Positions 1 through 13,277 of a DNA stretch of 64,000 nucleotides are shown one piece after another (position 1 is the stretch's first letter; each line of letters begins with the position of its first letter). The notes under the pieces were generated by a model. The model was not told the origin of the DNA. It made no database searches and saw only the letters and a program-made list of their open reading frames with translations. Source of the DNA: Homarus americanus (lineage: Eukaryota > Arthropoda > Malacostraca > Decapoda > Nephropidae). A program made the translations under genes and the position numbers. The DNA lies in contig NW_024753828.1 in the NCBI RefSeq assembly GCF_018991925.1, positions 5,370,339-5,434,338 of the forward strand, read 5' to 3'.

Positions 1-549
1 GTATTAAACTTGCCCTATAATCTTTTAATAAGAAAATTAATAAAAACAATTTCCTCAAGAAGCTGGCTGAATAACATAAACTAGGAAGACTATTATTTTG
101 TACTACTGTACAGTACAGTACCCGTATATAAATGAACAGTCATTCAGTGAGGCGACTTTCATATTTCCTTTGCACAGTACAGTACTGTACAGGTATCATG
201 GAATAAACTGACAGAGAATGACAGCCCAAGCAAGTCCTGATTGACCAACTTTGGCCGATGTTAAAGTACATTAAAGACCCCATACCATGCCCAGTACTTG
301 CCAACAGTGTACTGTACAGTACTATAACAAAAATAGTCAACCAGTGGATATGAGGAAAAAGTAAATGGTGGATGTTGTTCTCAAAACTTCAATGGTCTCT
401 TATTTTCTCATAACAGTACTGTACTGTAATGCAAATGATACATAACCAGAACAATATTCTACTTCCATTATACTGATACATTATTTGTATTCATGATACA
501 ATAAAATGAAGTGTATTACATAAGGAAAATACTGCTTAATGTAGATGTA

Positions 550-701
550 CAGTAGCTAAAACAACTATCTGTGCAGGTGGGGGTCGATATGCTCCGAAAT
601 TTTACGTGTGACTAGTGACAGCCCTCATATACCAAAATTTATTGTCCATGGTCTCACATTGTTTCCCACAAAGTATGCACAGATAGTTGTTTTAGCTACT
701 G
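550..701. mobile_element. 152-bp MITE with perfect 26-bp TIRs
   Basis: 550-575 and 676-701 are exact inverted repeats (CAGTAGCTAAAACAAC...). TA dinucleotides flank both ends. No ORF. The CAG...CTG ends and TA target suggest a Tc1/mariner-pogo type MITE. The sequence also folds as a long hairpin. Confidence 0.85.
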
Positions 702-1019
702 TACAGTACTGTATAGGGAAAAGATCTTTACAACAGACACTCAGTTGCCACACACCATCATCATAATCTTATACGTACAGGTACTACTATACTAAGTTTA
801 TTACTCCTATGGCAACATTAATTAACTCAAAATGCTAACAATGACAAGGTTAGTTTCTGGGGTTATTGTCCTGGCCCACCTTTGAGCATAAAATAATTCC
901 AATATCACAGCATTACAATGATGAGATTCTCACAACTATGTGGATCAGGTCTTGGGATATTATAATGGTACAGGTTACAACTGATTACGTACAGTCAAAG
1001 GAGAAAGTTACCTTACACT

Positions 1020-1165
1020 TACCTTGCCTTATGTTCTGAAACTCACGACGAAGAATTTGGGTAAAGTTCTCCGTTCAGACTTAAACTTCGAAGCTTCGCT
1101 GTCACTTTACCCAATTTGTCCGTCAAGGGTTTTGGAACATAACACAAGGGGTAATACCATAATTC
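1020..1165. repeat. Long imperfect inverted repeat
   Basis: About 45-bp arms (TTATGTTCTGAAAC... TTTGGGTAAAGT and ACTTTACCCAA... TTTTGGAACATAA) around a short centre CTTCGAAGCTTCG. Probably a decayed palindromic element; a hairpin RNA cannot be excluded. Confidence 0.55.
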
Positions 1166-2430
1166 CTTTTCTTTGTGTGTACAATGATTCTGTTAAGTCT
1201 ATAATTACTGTACCATTATCACTGCTGTCATTATTGTATTACCACACTATCCAAGTTGTCTTCAAATATCCTGTAACTGTCAAATGGACTTATCAGTGTG
1301 TACAATACTGGTGTTAAAACCTTGTGACTGTTAACTCCCTCTACAGTGTATTGACAGCATTACTAAACTACTTACTACCTAAATGTGTACAATTTAAGCC
1401 GCAGGAAAAAATTTTTACATGTATTAATAAACATATGGAAGGGTACTGGAGTGAGAGTATCAAAGAGTCTTAACATTGTAAGGTAAGCTACTCAGATAAT
1501 TAAAACTTGTCTGCATATACGTAACACCAAGTTCCCTAAAAATGCAAAGTGTATAAACTTAACTTTGGATATTAAATTCTTTATAATTACAAATATAATA
1601 CCTTTTTTTATACAGGTACTGTATATTACATTTTAAAAAATTACATTAAATTATACATACAGGCAAGTGCTGAGCATCAAAAGTGCTAAGACATGCATAC
1701 AATAAGGTAACAACAACAATGTGCCTAAGTGCAAAGGCCACAATCTAATATCATTATCTAATACAGTACAGAATATGTATGAAAAATATTTATATACGTT
1801 CAATCACTTTCTCCTTCAAGGTGTTACTTCTTCTAAATGAAGCTCTATTATTAATGCTGTAATTCACTTTAAGGTACAGTATAATTGGGATCCTATCCTA
1901 GGCATTTTATCAGACCTTCATTTCTTCCTTCACCTTAACAGATGTAAAGTTTTGGCAGACATTTACTTGTGTTAGACAGAAAAGGAACACACATTTTATG
2001 ATGATGCCTCCTTCTCAAATATTTACAGTAGGCCAAAACAACTTATGGTTTCACTGTAAGCTAAACATAAAGATCAATAACTCAAAAGTTAACTTATGAG
2101 ATTTTTCAGAGTACAGTGCATGAATGTATTTAATGTGAAACATAATGAGCAATACTCTACAGCCAGTATGTGGTTAGTCAAAGGCCTCTATCTCAACAAC
2201 ACCTTAGCCAGAGGAGCCTGATGCCAATACAATGGCCTCCACATACTAATTTTAGCCTTCGTACCACACAGGCTATCAGTTGCTTCACTATGGTATCGTG
2301 CATTCAATCAGAAGGAATTTGTAGCCTTCCAAATAATAGTTTCCGTCCAGTGTCAGAAAGATTCAATCAATAATTATTGACTCGAATTTCAAATAAAATT
2401 AAAAAATAAAATATAACTTGAAATACAGTA

Positions 2431-2961
2431 CAGGTAGTTCTGCTATAACGCGATAATTGTGTTCTTGTAAAATATCGTGTTATAGAAAATCGCGTAATAG
2501 AAATAACAGGGCTTATGGAGAAAATAGGGTTAGGTGCAGATTACTCGAAATCGAAAAAATTTAGTAGTTAGCCTAACACAAAGGATAGCACAGTCTAAAT
2601 AAATGTTACATTCATATCTAATAATGAAATCATACAGTAAATGTAACACTTTACCTTGAAAAAATATGAATGTAACTTGATGGGGAGAAGGGTGATTTTG
2701 AGGTTGATAACATCGAGCTTCTCTTCAAGTGTTATATCCTTTCTTTTACGATCATCACCGGGAATTCTATCACCAGAACGCTTCTTGGAGATATTCTTCT
2801 TTACCATATTCACAATTAATACCACAAAATTGGAGAAATAGTAAGCAAAAATCGCGTTATAGCAAACAAGCGTTCGCGTTATACAAATATCGTTCCTAAT
2901 TCATAAATCGCGTTAGAGCAAATTCGCGTTATCAAAACACGCGTTATAGCAGAACTCACTG
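2431..2961 (-). mobile_element. Deleted Tigger/pogo-like transposon
   Basis: Terminal inverted repeats GGTAGTTCTGCTATAACGCG (left) and its near complement at the right end (GCGTTATAGCAGAACTCACTG), with TA flanks. It retains a transposase start fragment and several internal CGCGTTATAG repeats. 531 bp is far below a full element. Confidence 0.85.
2695..2750 (-). pseudogene. Tigger transposase N-terminal fragment
   Basis: The minus-strand frame reads KRKDITLEEKLDVINLK, the start of the CENP-B/Tigger HTH domain, within a 76-codon ORF (2825-2595). The DNA-binding domain is cut off after the first helix and no catalytic part remains. Confidence 0.8.
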
Positions 2962-3048
2962 TACTGTACTTCCAGCAATAAGAGCTTTAACTGAACACCT
3001 ATATCAGTCTTCAGTAATGTCCAAAACTCAAAATACTGGACAGGCTGC

Positions 3049-3089
3049 AGTACTGTACTGTACTGTACTGTACTGTACTGTACTGTACT
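3049..3089. repeat. (ACTGT)n microsatellite
   Basis: Eight or so tandem TACTG units. Shorter versions (TACTGTACTGTA, TACAGTACAG) recur all over the window. Confidence 0.95.
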
Positions 3090-5179
3090 ACTTGTCAAAG
3101 TTATGCCAGGGATCAAAAGTTCAGTGACCTATCTTACAAGCCATGTGACCGAGGAAGCTAAAAAAATACTGTAGTTAAAATGAAAAAAAAAATTGAAGAG
3201 GGTAATAAATACATGATAGTTTTATGCTAAGATGATCATAGGATCTACAATACTTTTTGGTTGCTTTCTGCATCACTATCTGCACCACATACAGTACAGT
3301 ACATCATGAACCAAACGGTTTAGGCGGGGAATTCTGAGTCAGCACCAATGAAGAAGTGTTGAAAATTAGTTTGCACCGAGGTATTATTTTTTAGTGATTA
3401 GTGTAGTGTAATAAACAGCGGTGTGTTTTAAGTTCTCAAACATAAAATGCTTGAAACCATTCTACGGAAAACATTATTAATAAACAAGAATACATCATGC
3501 AATACTCACAACACACAAAATACAATCAACTACAGAAAGTCTTGAGTAAGATTAATCAATACAATGAATTTAACTTTCACAAAAGAACCTAGACTAGTTA
3601 AAATACTACAGTACCATGGTAACTCTGAACACCGTTTGTTAGTCAGTTTGTGCAGGACACACGATAAGAACAATGAACAAATTATACTAATATTAGCCAC
3701 AACAACATCATGCATCAGGATTCAAGTCTAGCAATTCCTCCTCACCAATCAGGTAATTTTTTTACTATAGGCATTTTGGTCGATGAGGAGTTTTATCTGG
3801 GGAGCTGTCGACAATCTGCAAAGTAAATATGTTATACACGCTGCTCTCTTCACATGTTTGTCTTTTACAATATTAGCAATAAGAATTATCTATTAATACA
3901 TTAGCAAGTAATATTTACAATACATATCTGTTCATAAATTAATATATTCCCCTAAATACTTCAATCAGTTCATTCATTCCTTGTTTTTTATATGATATAA
4001 AGTACTGTACACAGAACTCTGCTACTCACAACCTATTAACTTATACAATCTAATATCACTTAACCTAACTTCAACTAACTTTAAATCCCTACAATTAATT
4101 ATGTAAATCAAAGAACCAATGGAGTTTAATCTCAACAAAAATATTTATACTGTATGTATACGGTAATAAGTTTTTCTGAATCTTCCAGGTATGCATGAAA
4201 CACTTTGTACAGTATTTCTAACAGTAGACTATTATAAGTGTAGGTGATCCAACCCTTCTCACAAACTCTCAACAATACTCTACTGCAATACAGTACAATA
4301 ATCCCATTGGGAAAGTACAATACAGTTCTGTATTTTTATCATTAATTTGTTGTGTACTGTATCATGAATCCACTGTTACCAAGCTGAGATGAACACACAG
4401 CCTTAAAACATAGTTTCTTCCTTTATTTTGATACCTAAGCATAATCTGTCATCACAACAGAAGTTTTGTAATAAATCTACCAAGGGCTCAGAACATTATA
4501 AGTTGTCAGAAAATACATAAGGTGAGGTGGTCTTTCCAAAACATCTTTACTGTACAGTAGTGTACTGGTCCCCAACATTGGTCCCTTTTTTTTTGCGTTT
4601 TATACTGTGGTGGGCCGTGAGGGCAAACTGGACATAAAATGCTAACCATAATTCAAGTTGAGACAGCTGATGCTGTTAAAAACTAAACTGAAAATGGAGG
4701 AAGCACTGAAGTTTACTTTAAACAAATATAACAATTTTACTTGTAAAAATTGCACTTACAATTAAATATTGTACATGGTGAAACGTACAATGTATTACTA
4801 ACACAACACCTTTATACAGTATAAATGTGATCTGTCTAAACATTACCTACAACAGCTCTAAGGCCTCACAGCATCTCTTGATGGAAAAGTCTTAATTTTC
4901 TCAATCTGTGACTCAAGTTGACAAAATGATAAGTGTCAAGTTATTTTCTCAAAGCCACTTAAAAAAAAAAGACATTTCTATCTAAAACGACATAACAGCT
5001 GAAAACTTGTTTCATGTGAGATTACCAAACCTAATAGTCTTAGCTTATTTTTAGTTAAATTACGTTTGGTTTGGTCCATACTGTACTTTGTCATAATTTT
5101 ATATACTGTACAGTACTGTACAACATTACCAATACCAGAGGCTTGTTGACAAGCTCATAGGATGGTCACAGGCATATGC

Positions 5180-5420
5180 TGCATTCTGGGGCCCTGGTCT
5201 TTTTACATAATTTGTCATTTCACCACTTATCAGCTGTGCAGGTGGTTGGTCTATTACTTATTACTTTGTTATAAACTTTATTGCCCAGTGTTAGTACAAG
5301 AGAAAACCTGGGATATTTGGGAAGGGTCATACTGGAAAGAACCCTTCCCATGTCGTCTGTCCTAGGCCCAGACTCAAACCCAAAACACAATAGTGAGAGA
5401 TCTCTAAATATTATCATAGC
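5180..5420. repeat. Dispersed SINE-like repeat, copy 1
   Basis: CACTTATCAGCT, GGTTGGTCTATT, CCAGTGTTAGTACAAGAG and AAACCTGGGA recur in the same order at 60400-60510. On the minus strand, TGGGTTTGAGTCTGGG resembles a pol III box B, so a tRNA-derived SINE is possible. No intact A box was recognised. Confidence 0.45.
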
Positions 5421-7289
5421 CTTAGCAAAATCTAACTATATACTGTACTGTACATGTAAAAGCAGTATCAAATAATGTTCACTTTATCCCACTTATGTTC
5501 TAGGTGTATAACTGAAACATTAGCACAGTTTTCTCAACAGTAGTTACCCTAACAACTTTCATAAGAACAAAAGGTGAACTCTTTAACATCAATCTTTTAA
5601 ATATTTCCAGTTTCAGCAACATACTGTAATTACTGATAAAAATACCAAGCTAATCTCAATAAAAATTAACAATAAATCATCTACACTTTACAAAACATCA
5701 AATAAACAGCAATGTGTATCCAAAACACACTGCCACATGCTCTATACATTATTGCATACCATTATACAGTAGTACTGTACAGATATAGTTTTCTCCTTTG
5801 AAATTATTCACATTTCTCCAGTCTTCATTCACTTACACCCACCTTTCCTGCCAATCACCACCTGATAGACATTCCCACATTTATAGATTTATCTGTTGCA
5901 TACACTTACTTGGGACTTTACATGCAATTCAGACAGTATGTATAAAAACATCCACTGCCACTTCCTGAGGTGACATGTATCAGCCACAAGCTATGGTTAA
6001 GACTTAAGATCATTAAATCAAGGCAATTCAGGACATTTATTTCTTTAGTGTTTTGTCAAATTCAGGACATTTAAATGTTTTGTTTATCATAAAGTACAGC
6101 ACAGTAATCACATCGTTTGATGCAATACTTTTATTGAAAAATTAATTATTTTAACTTGGCTATTACTCAACCTTAAGCAATCCTGAGCCATAACACCACT
6201 ACAGTATAAGAATGCAGGACAGATGTTTTCAAGAGTCAGCTTATCAAATACTACAGTACTTTATCCATATAAACAATAAGACATTCTTTATAGTACACTG
6301 TACTGTATCTATAAATAATGACTGACAGCTGAATGGGGAAACTGCCATGTTTCTAAACTGTTCTTTTTTTTCTTTCAGACTGTGTGGGTAGTGACTATTG
6401 ACCAGCAGCAAATCACAAACGTACCATCAATGGCTTGAGACTATAGAAATCTACTCAATATGAAGTACTTGGGATAATGGAGTCATGTAACTACAATACC
6501 TGGTTTATATTTTTCTCGTGGCTAAACTAATCACCTTATCAATCAGAAAAATTACCAACAAATGGTTGAAGTGACATCGTACAAGAGGGGGAACTGAAGG
6601 AATGAAATACTACTGTACTGCATAATTATATAACACATCTTGATTTTATACCTCAACCTAAGTTAATTTTTACCACATATGGTTTGGTCGCTAGTTTAGT
6701 GTTTTACCAATTTGAACCAACCTCTAACCTAACATCAGATCTAGTTAGCTTTGAGTCGTTCACATCAACTGTCATCACAAATGGTTTAATGACACCACCT
6801 TGAGCAACCTTTGACAAAAAGAAATGATAAGATCGTGCCACTTCATATGAATATTTAATAAAACAATATTTTTGTATATTCACTTTCAATTTTTCCTTTT
6901 TCCATGTTGACTTTCCATTCTCTGCATTAAAACCCACAATACTAGACTTTCTACAATAATAAATAATAATAAATAAAGTATCAACTCTCCATCTTTACTG
7001 AATTTCTAAGAATACAGCAGTTCAGGTATTTCTCATATTTCACAATGTCAGAAAATTTCACATTTTTACTTGGTGTCTTAATAAATATATCAAACATCAT
7101 TCTCAAGATGATTATACTTATGTATCCATCACTCTTACAGAATACAGTACACAGTTAACTTGAAACCTGCAAGGACAAGATGACAGCTTTTTTTTTATTT
7201 CAAAAGAATAACAATGCCAAGGTTGATTGTCTCCAGTCTTTGTTGTCTCACATTTCAGGGGTTTCTCAATTTCTTACATTTCTTCGATC

Positions 7290-7630
7290 TCAAACTCAAT
7301 GTCTACATTTCCTGCATCTTTCAATATCTACACTTCTTGTCTCTCTCACTGTCTACACTTCTTGTCTCTCTCAATGTCTACACTTCCTGTTTCTCTCAAT
7401 GAGTACACTTCCTCTCTCTCAATCTCTATACTGTACTTCCTGTCTCATGTCTACACTACCTACATCTCTCAATGTCTACACTTCCTGTCTCTCTCAATGT
7501 CTACACTTTCTCTCTCTCAATCTCTACACTTCTTGCATCTCCCAAGTATCTAAACCTCCTATGTCTCTATCTTTCACATACTTTGTCTCTCACATTCCCA
7601 GCATTTCTCAAACTTTCTCAGTAGAGTTTT
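7290..7630. repeat. CT-rich degenerate minisatellite
   Basis: Units of about 24 bp built on TCTCAATGTCTACACTTCCT. Frames through it read repeated Ser-Leu-Tyr-Thr and are not genes. Confidence 0.9.
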
Positions 7631-7799
7631 CTTAACTTCCCTCAGCGTCTCCCAGTCTCTGTCTCTTAATATTCTCTTAGTCTCTTGAATCTTTTATCTT
7701 CCAGTCTCACTATATCTCTCTCAGATCACCATTCGACCCCTTGCTCCCATTACTATGTCTCGAACCCAGAAAATGCATATCTAACCAGTCTTTTCCGAC

Positions 7800-8235
7800 C
7801 AACTCAACACAAGGCAGAACATAATCACCTGTGATCCTCGTCCCAAATATCATGTTAATCCTTTAATTACCTCTCTACGACCTTCTATTTAACTACAATT
7901 CTCTTTCCAACTATGAATAAGCAGCCAAACCTGTTAAAACTCTCAGGGCAACAACTGGAGATAGAAAATTCGACACACCTCCTCCAGCAACTCTCGTCCC
8001 CAGGTGCCATGTCCGGCGCCTTAAATGAGCACTTTAGTTACCCTCCAGTTCCCTACAATTACCTCGCCAAACCATAAAATGCAACAAGAGACTGTTAACC
8101 CGGGTGCAGTCTCTACACATCAACACAAGAGAGACGAAATTCGACACACCTCCTCGACCAGCACCAGCGACCCTCATTCCCCAGGTGTCATGTCCTCACC
8201 TCAACCGGCCTTTAACGATCCCTTATTTACCTGCT
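7800..8235. repeat. Degenerate tandem repeat of about 170 bp
   Basis: TTCGACACACCT recurs at 7969 and 8140. The following block CTCGTCCCCAGGTGCCATGTCC / CTCATTCCCCAGGTGTCATGTCC is shared, and a third, weaker copy lies near 7830. The 70-codon ORF at 8025-8237 falls inside the repeat. Confidence 0.6.
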
Positions 8236-9730
8236 AGTTTTCTACACACACCGTCCAGTGAAAGTTGATGGCACACTCGAGCTGTGAGCCGGGGCATCAA
8301 CACGCTAGACACAGTAACACGAGTATAAAGTCCTTATTTCACATGCGCCTCCGAGCCTCCATGTTGGATAGTGTCCCGGATGTTCATAACAATGTTCCAA
8401 TAACTCTATCATCCTAACACGCTAAAACTCCTCTACTACTTAATACAATAAACATATTTTCTAGCTACCTGATATTAATAAACCTAGTATTTTGATATTG
8501 TTGTGACATATTCGTTATAGTCTTTTAATTTTAAGATGATGTAAAGTATAGACGCGAATTCACTGTGTCTCAAAAATGTCCGGTCACTGAGAGATATGAA
8601 CACCTTTGACACAACTCCATAATACATCGCTCACTTCTCACGCCCGTGCGAGTGAATCTTGAAATTTCTCCTTCAAGGTTATAACCAACTTATTAATCCC
8701 CCCGCGTGACTATTTCCTCCCCTTGAACGTTCGGCTTTTTACGGTAAAGTCTCTGTGTAATTGCGATACACTGCGTTAAATGTTTCAAATATACAGTATA
8801 ATATTCTTCATATTTCCCTTCAAGCCCGATTAGAAACAATACTATTAATTTTTATGTCCTTTCCAAATCTATATCGTTACAGTTTCAGTTTATTCGCGGT
8901 GCTATGTTGGTTGTATCTTCTGAGTCTTGGCTGAAGTGAGTCAGTTTGATTCGTTCTGACATCACCAGTTAAGTGAAGATTTTGACGTAAGCTGTGAGGA
9001 GCAGCAGAGTCTGGCCGGGGTGCCAAGATCACTTAACATTCTTGATGTCGACAAACACACACACACACACGTGATATTGATACTTCCGCATTTTGTATTA
9101 TACCATAGATGAAAATTACACACACACACACACACATGCATGTCGCAAACATATATACCGTACACTACCATACACATTACTGTTTATGTCAAATTACACG
9201 TAACGCATACATAACCATAGACTCATATATCATCACAATAACATTTAATACGGTTTTTTTGTTAATTATTGAGGTACCCTACACATGGTGATTTTTATTA
9301 TGTCGGTAACCATGATGACCTCATCCAAAAACATGTTGTCAAAGATGATCTATGACTTGTTAAATATTTCAATCGTAAGATTAATTACTGACCAGTATTT
9401 TCGGTTATGTAACTTGTACTAAGTCAGCCCAATTTCCGTTTTTTCCTAATCTGGCTGATAATGTTTTCTACGTGTGATGGATGCTTGCTCAAGTGCGCCT
9501 TAACACAGACAATGGTGTTCTTGAACACACTTGTTGTGGTGGCCGTCAGACTACTGGGTTGTTGCTATGATGCATAACTGCGCTTTAACAACTAAACTCT
9601 TTCAGCGAGTATATTGTTACTACATACACTAACCAGCAACAATTAAAAATAAGAGACAGCACTCAGATACTCAGGGCATGGTTGCTTACTATCTGAGCTA
9701 CATTTTCCGGTGTGACCGATTACAACACAT
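8236..9730. other. No gene seen; mixed composition with short (AC)n
   Basis: Somewhat more CpG than the flanks (8240-8750) and short (CA)n runs near 9055 and 9118. No exon with splice sites could be supported. A promoter here is possible but unproven. Confidence 0.4.
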
Positions 9731-9733
9731 TTC

Positions 9734-9734
<1 letters not shown>

Positions 9735-9803
<69 letters not shown>
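9735..9803. repeat. (TA)n microsatellite
   Basis: About 34 TA units. Confidence 0.97.
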
Positions 9804-9807
<4 letters not shown>

Positions 9808-9989
9808 GATTCTCTATAGTAGTTAAAATCACATTGCCTTGAGTTCAACACTCACATCTACATTTGTAAATAAATTTAGTAAATTTATCATGTCCATAAA
9901 TATTTTTAAGTAGACTAACATTACTTTTTTATATTATAGGAGAGAATCAGAAACAATATATTTTGTAACTTGTCTGTTGTCTAGTGTAC

Positions 9990-11310
<1,321 letters not shown>

Positions 11311-11312
11311 AG

Positions 11313-12460
11313 ACCAAGACAATGATAGCGGTGCAGCTCGGTGCCACTGAATGTTTATCTCTAGGTTAGTCTGGGCAAACTATTTTTGTCTATTCTTTGA
11401 AATCGTCATATAAGTTCACATTAGTTCATCATGTACAGTACATAGGCAGTGTAGGTATACACAAAATTTAACGTTAAGCCGATTATCTTAAAATAAATAA
11501 CCACATACTTTGGTTTTTACCACGTACCTTGTATTAAAAAAAAATCAACTCTCGGGCGCCATGTTTGTTTCAAAAGCAACCCGTCTCGTAAAACCGATTA
11601 GACGCCTTCGCCCATACAATCTGTTGTCTGTGTGTACTTAACAACACAGGAGACCAGTCTAAATGTGGCAACCCTGGCCCTTATGTAAACGTTGGTCATC
11701 CTGCCGCCTCTAACTTATAATCTTAACACTCTGTATATCCCTCACACTCTTTCCTCCCCTCATTTCTTCTTATTTGTTCCCCTTCTTGCTTCCCTTATTT
11801 TATTATATCGTATCACACATCTCGCTCGATTTCTTTCTTCTTATCTAATCCTTCTCTCTACTTTTCTCGAGATTTCAACCGCACTTTTTGCACTAATGTT
11901 GTTAAAACTGCAAGTTTCTGTAATTTGTGTAAAGCGTCTTATCAATATTACGAAATACGTTTTTAACGACTTATTTTGCAGTCAAAACGGCAAAATAATA
12001 TTCTTCATTATCCTTGGTTAAACTTACTATTAATCCATTGCTTGTTAAGCTGCTCGCTCTCTCTGCACATGATAAACTAGTGTAAATTTGTAAGCCAATT
12101 TTTATCTAATATCTATCTATATATCGTTTTTTTGTTTCTTCATCAAATGTTCTCGTTAATTTAGAACTTCCTCGCGAGCTTCTGTCACCGCCAATGTTTT
12201 TGTGAAATCAAGCGAAAAAAAAATTAAATCGCACTAAAAAAATCACCTGTATGTTAACCCTCCAGGGAAATGTATCCATTACTCAGATCAGGAAAGGTGT
12301 GGCATTAGGCTGAGGGAACGTTGGTGGAGAAATATTCATGATCGTGACAAACACAAAGAGTTACAGGCGAGTGTGGTGTCTTGGAGGTTGTAAGGATAAC
12401 GACTAGATTATAAATGATTAACTTACGTTTTTAAAGACCTAAGAGATATTAATTGAATGG
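11313..12460. other. No gene seen
   Basis: Between the dispersed repeats I see AT-rich sequence with a C/T-rich stretch near 11690-11880. The 109-codon open frame there has no recognisable domain or splice support. Confidence 0.45.
11403..11465 (+). repeat. AAGTTCACATT dispersed repeat, copy 1
   Basis: CATATAAGTTCACATTAGTTC, then GTACA, GGCAGTG and GGTATACA. The same ordered blocks recur at 12461, 27331, 28858 and 43401. Confidence 0.55.
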
Positions 12461-12545
12461 GATCGCCATACAAGTTCACATTAGTTCGTTGTGTATATAG
12501 AGGCAGTGCAGGTATACAGTAAAGGATAGCACAAGAACACCATTC
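12461..12545 (+). repeat. AAGTTCACATT dispersed repeat, copy 2
   Basis: ATACAAGTTCACATTAGTTC, GGCAGTGCAGGTATACAG, AAGGATAGCACAAGA; the most complete match to copy 1, plus the downstream GGATAGC block. Confidence 0.55.
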
Positions 12546-12577
12546 AAAACTACTAAATCCCAGAGGGTCTTCATTAT

Positions 12578-13277
12578 GTGCACATAGGGTTGGTTACTTG
12601 GTTGAGTGCACATAGGGTTAGTTACTTGGTTGGGTGCACATAGGGTTAGTTACTTGGTTGAGTGCACATAGGGTTGGTTACTTGGTTGGGTGCACATAGG
12701 GTTAGTTACTTGGTTGAGTGCACATAGGGTTGGTTACTTGGTTGAGTGCACATAGGATTGGTTACTTGGTTGGGTGCACATAGGGTTAGTTACTTGGTTG
12801 AGTGCACATAGGGTTAGTTATTTGGTTGGGTGCACATAGGGTTAGTTACTTGGTTGAGTGCACATAGGGTTAGTTACTTGGTTGGGTGCACATAGGGGTT
12901 GGTTTGCACAGTTGGGTGCACATAGGGTTAGTTACTTGGTTGTGTGCACATAGGGTTAGTTACTTGGTTGAGTGCACATAGGGTTAGTTACTTGGTTGAG
13001 TGCACATAGGGTTAGTTACTTGGTTGAGTGCACATAGGGTTAGTTACTTGGTTGGGTGCACATAGGGTTAGTTACTTGGTTGGGTGCACATAGGGTTAGT
13101 TTCTTGGTTGGGTGCACATAGGGTTAGTTACTTGGTTGGGTGCACATAGTGTTAGTTACTTGGTTGGGTGCACATAGGGTTAGTTACTTGGTTGGGTGCA
13201 CATAGGGTTAGTTACTTGGTTGGGTGCACATAGGATTGGTTAATTGGTTATGTGCACATGGGGTTGGTTGGGTGCAC
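12578..13277. repeat. 28-bp minisatellite, about 25 copies
   Basis: Unit GTGCACATAGGGTTAGTTAC + TTGGTTGR, very homogeneous across 700 bp. Each unit contains the GTGCAC palindrome and GGGTTAGTTA. Confidence 0.97.

Larger units (their letters stand above)
2967..7175. other. AT-rich sequence without recognised genes
   Basis: Apart from the ACTGT tract and the SINE-like repeat, I see no supported exon, RNA gene or element. Open frames are short and unconserved in appearance. Confidence 0.6.

Noticed and set aside
7180..7635. 151-codon Ser/Leu/Tyr-rich ORF
   Set aside because: Arises from the CT-rich minisatellite; all three plus frames are open and show the same repeat pattern.
8025..8237. 70-codon ORF as a gene
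   Set aside because: Lies in a degenerate tandem repeat and has no domain or splice context.
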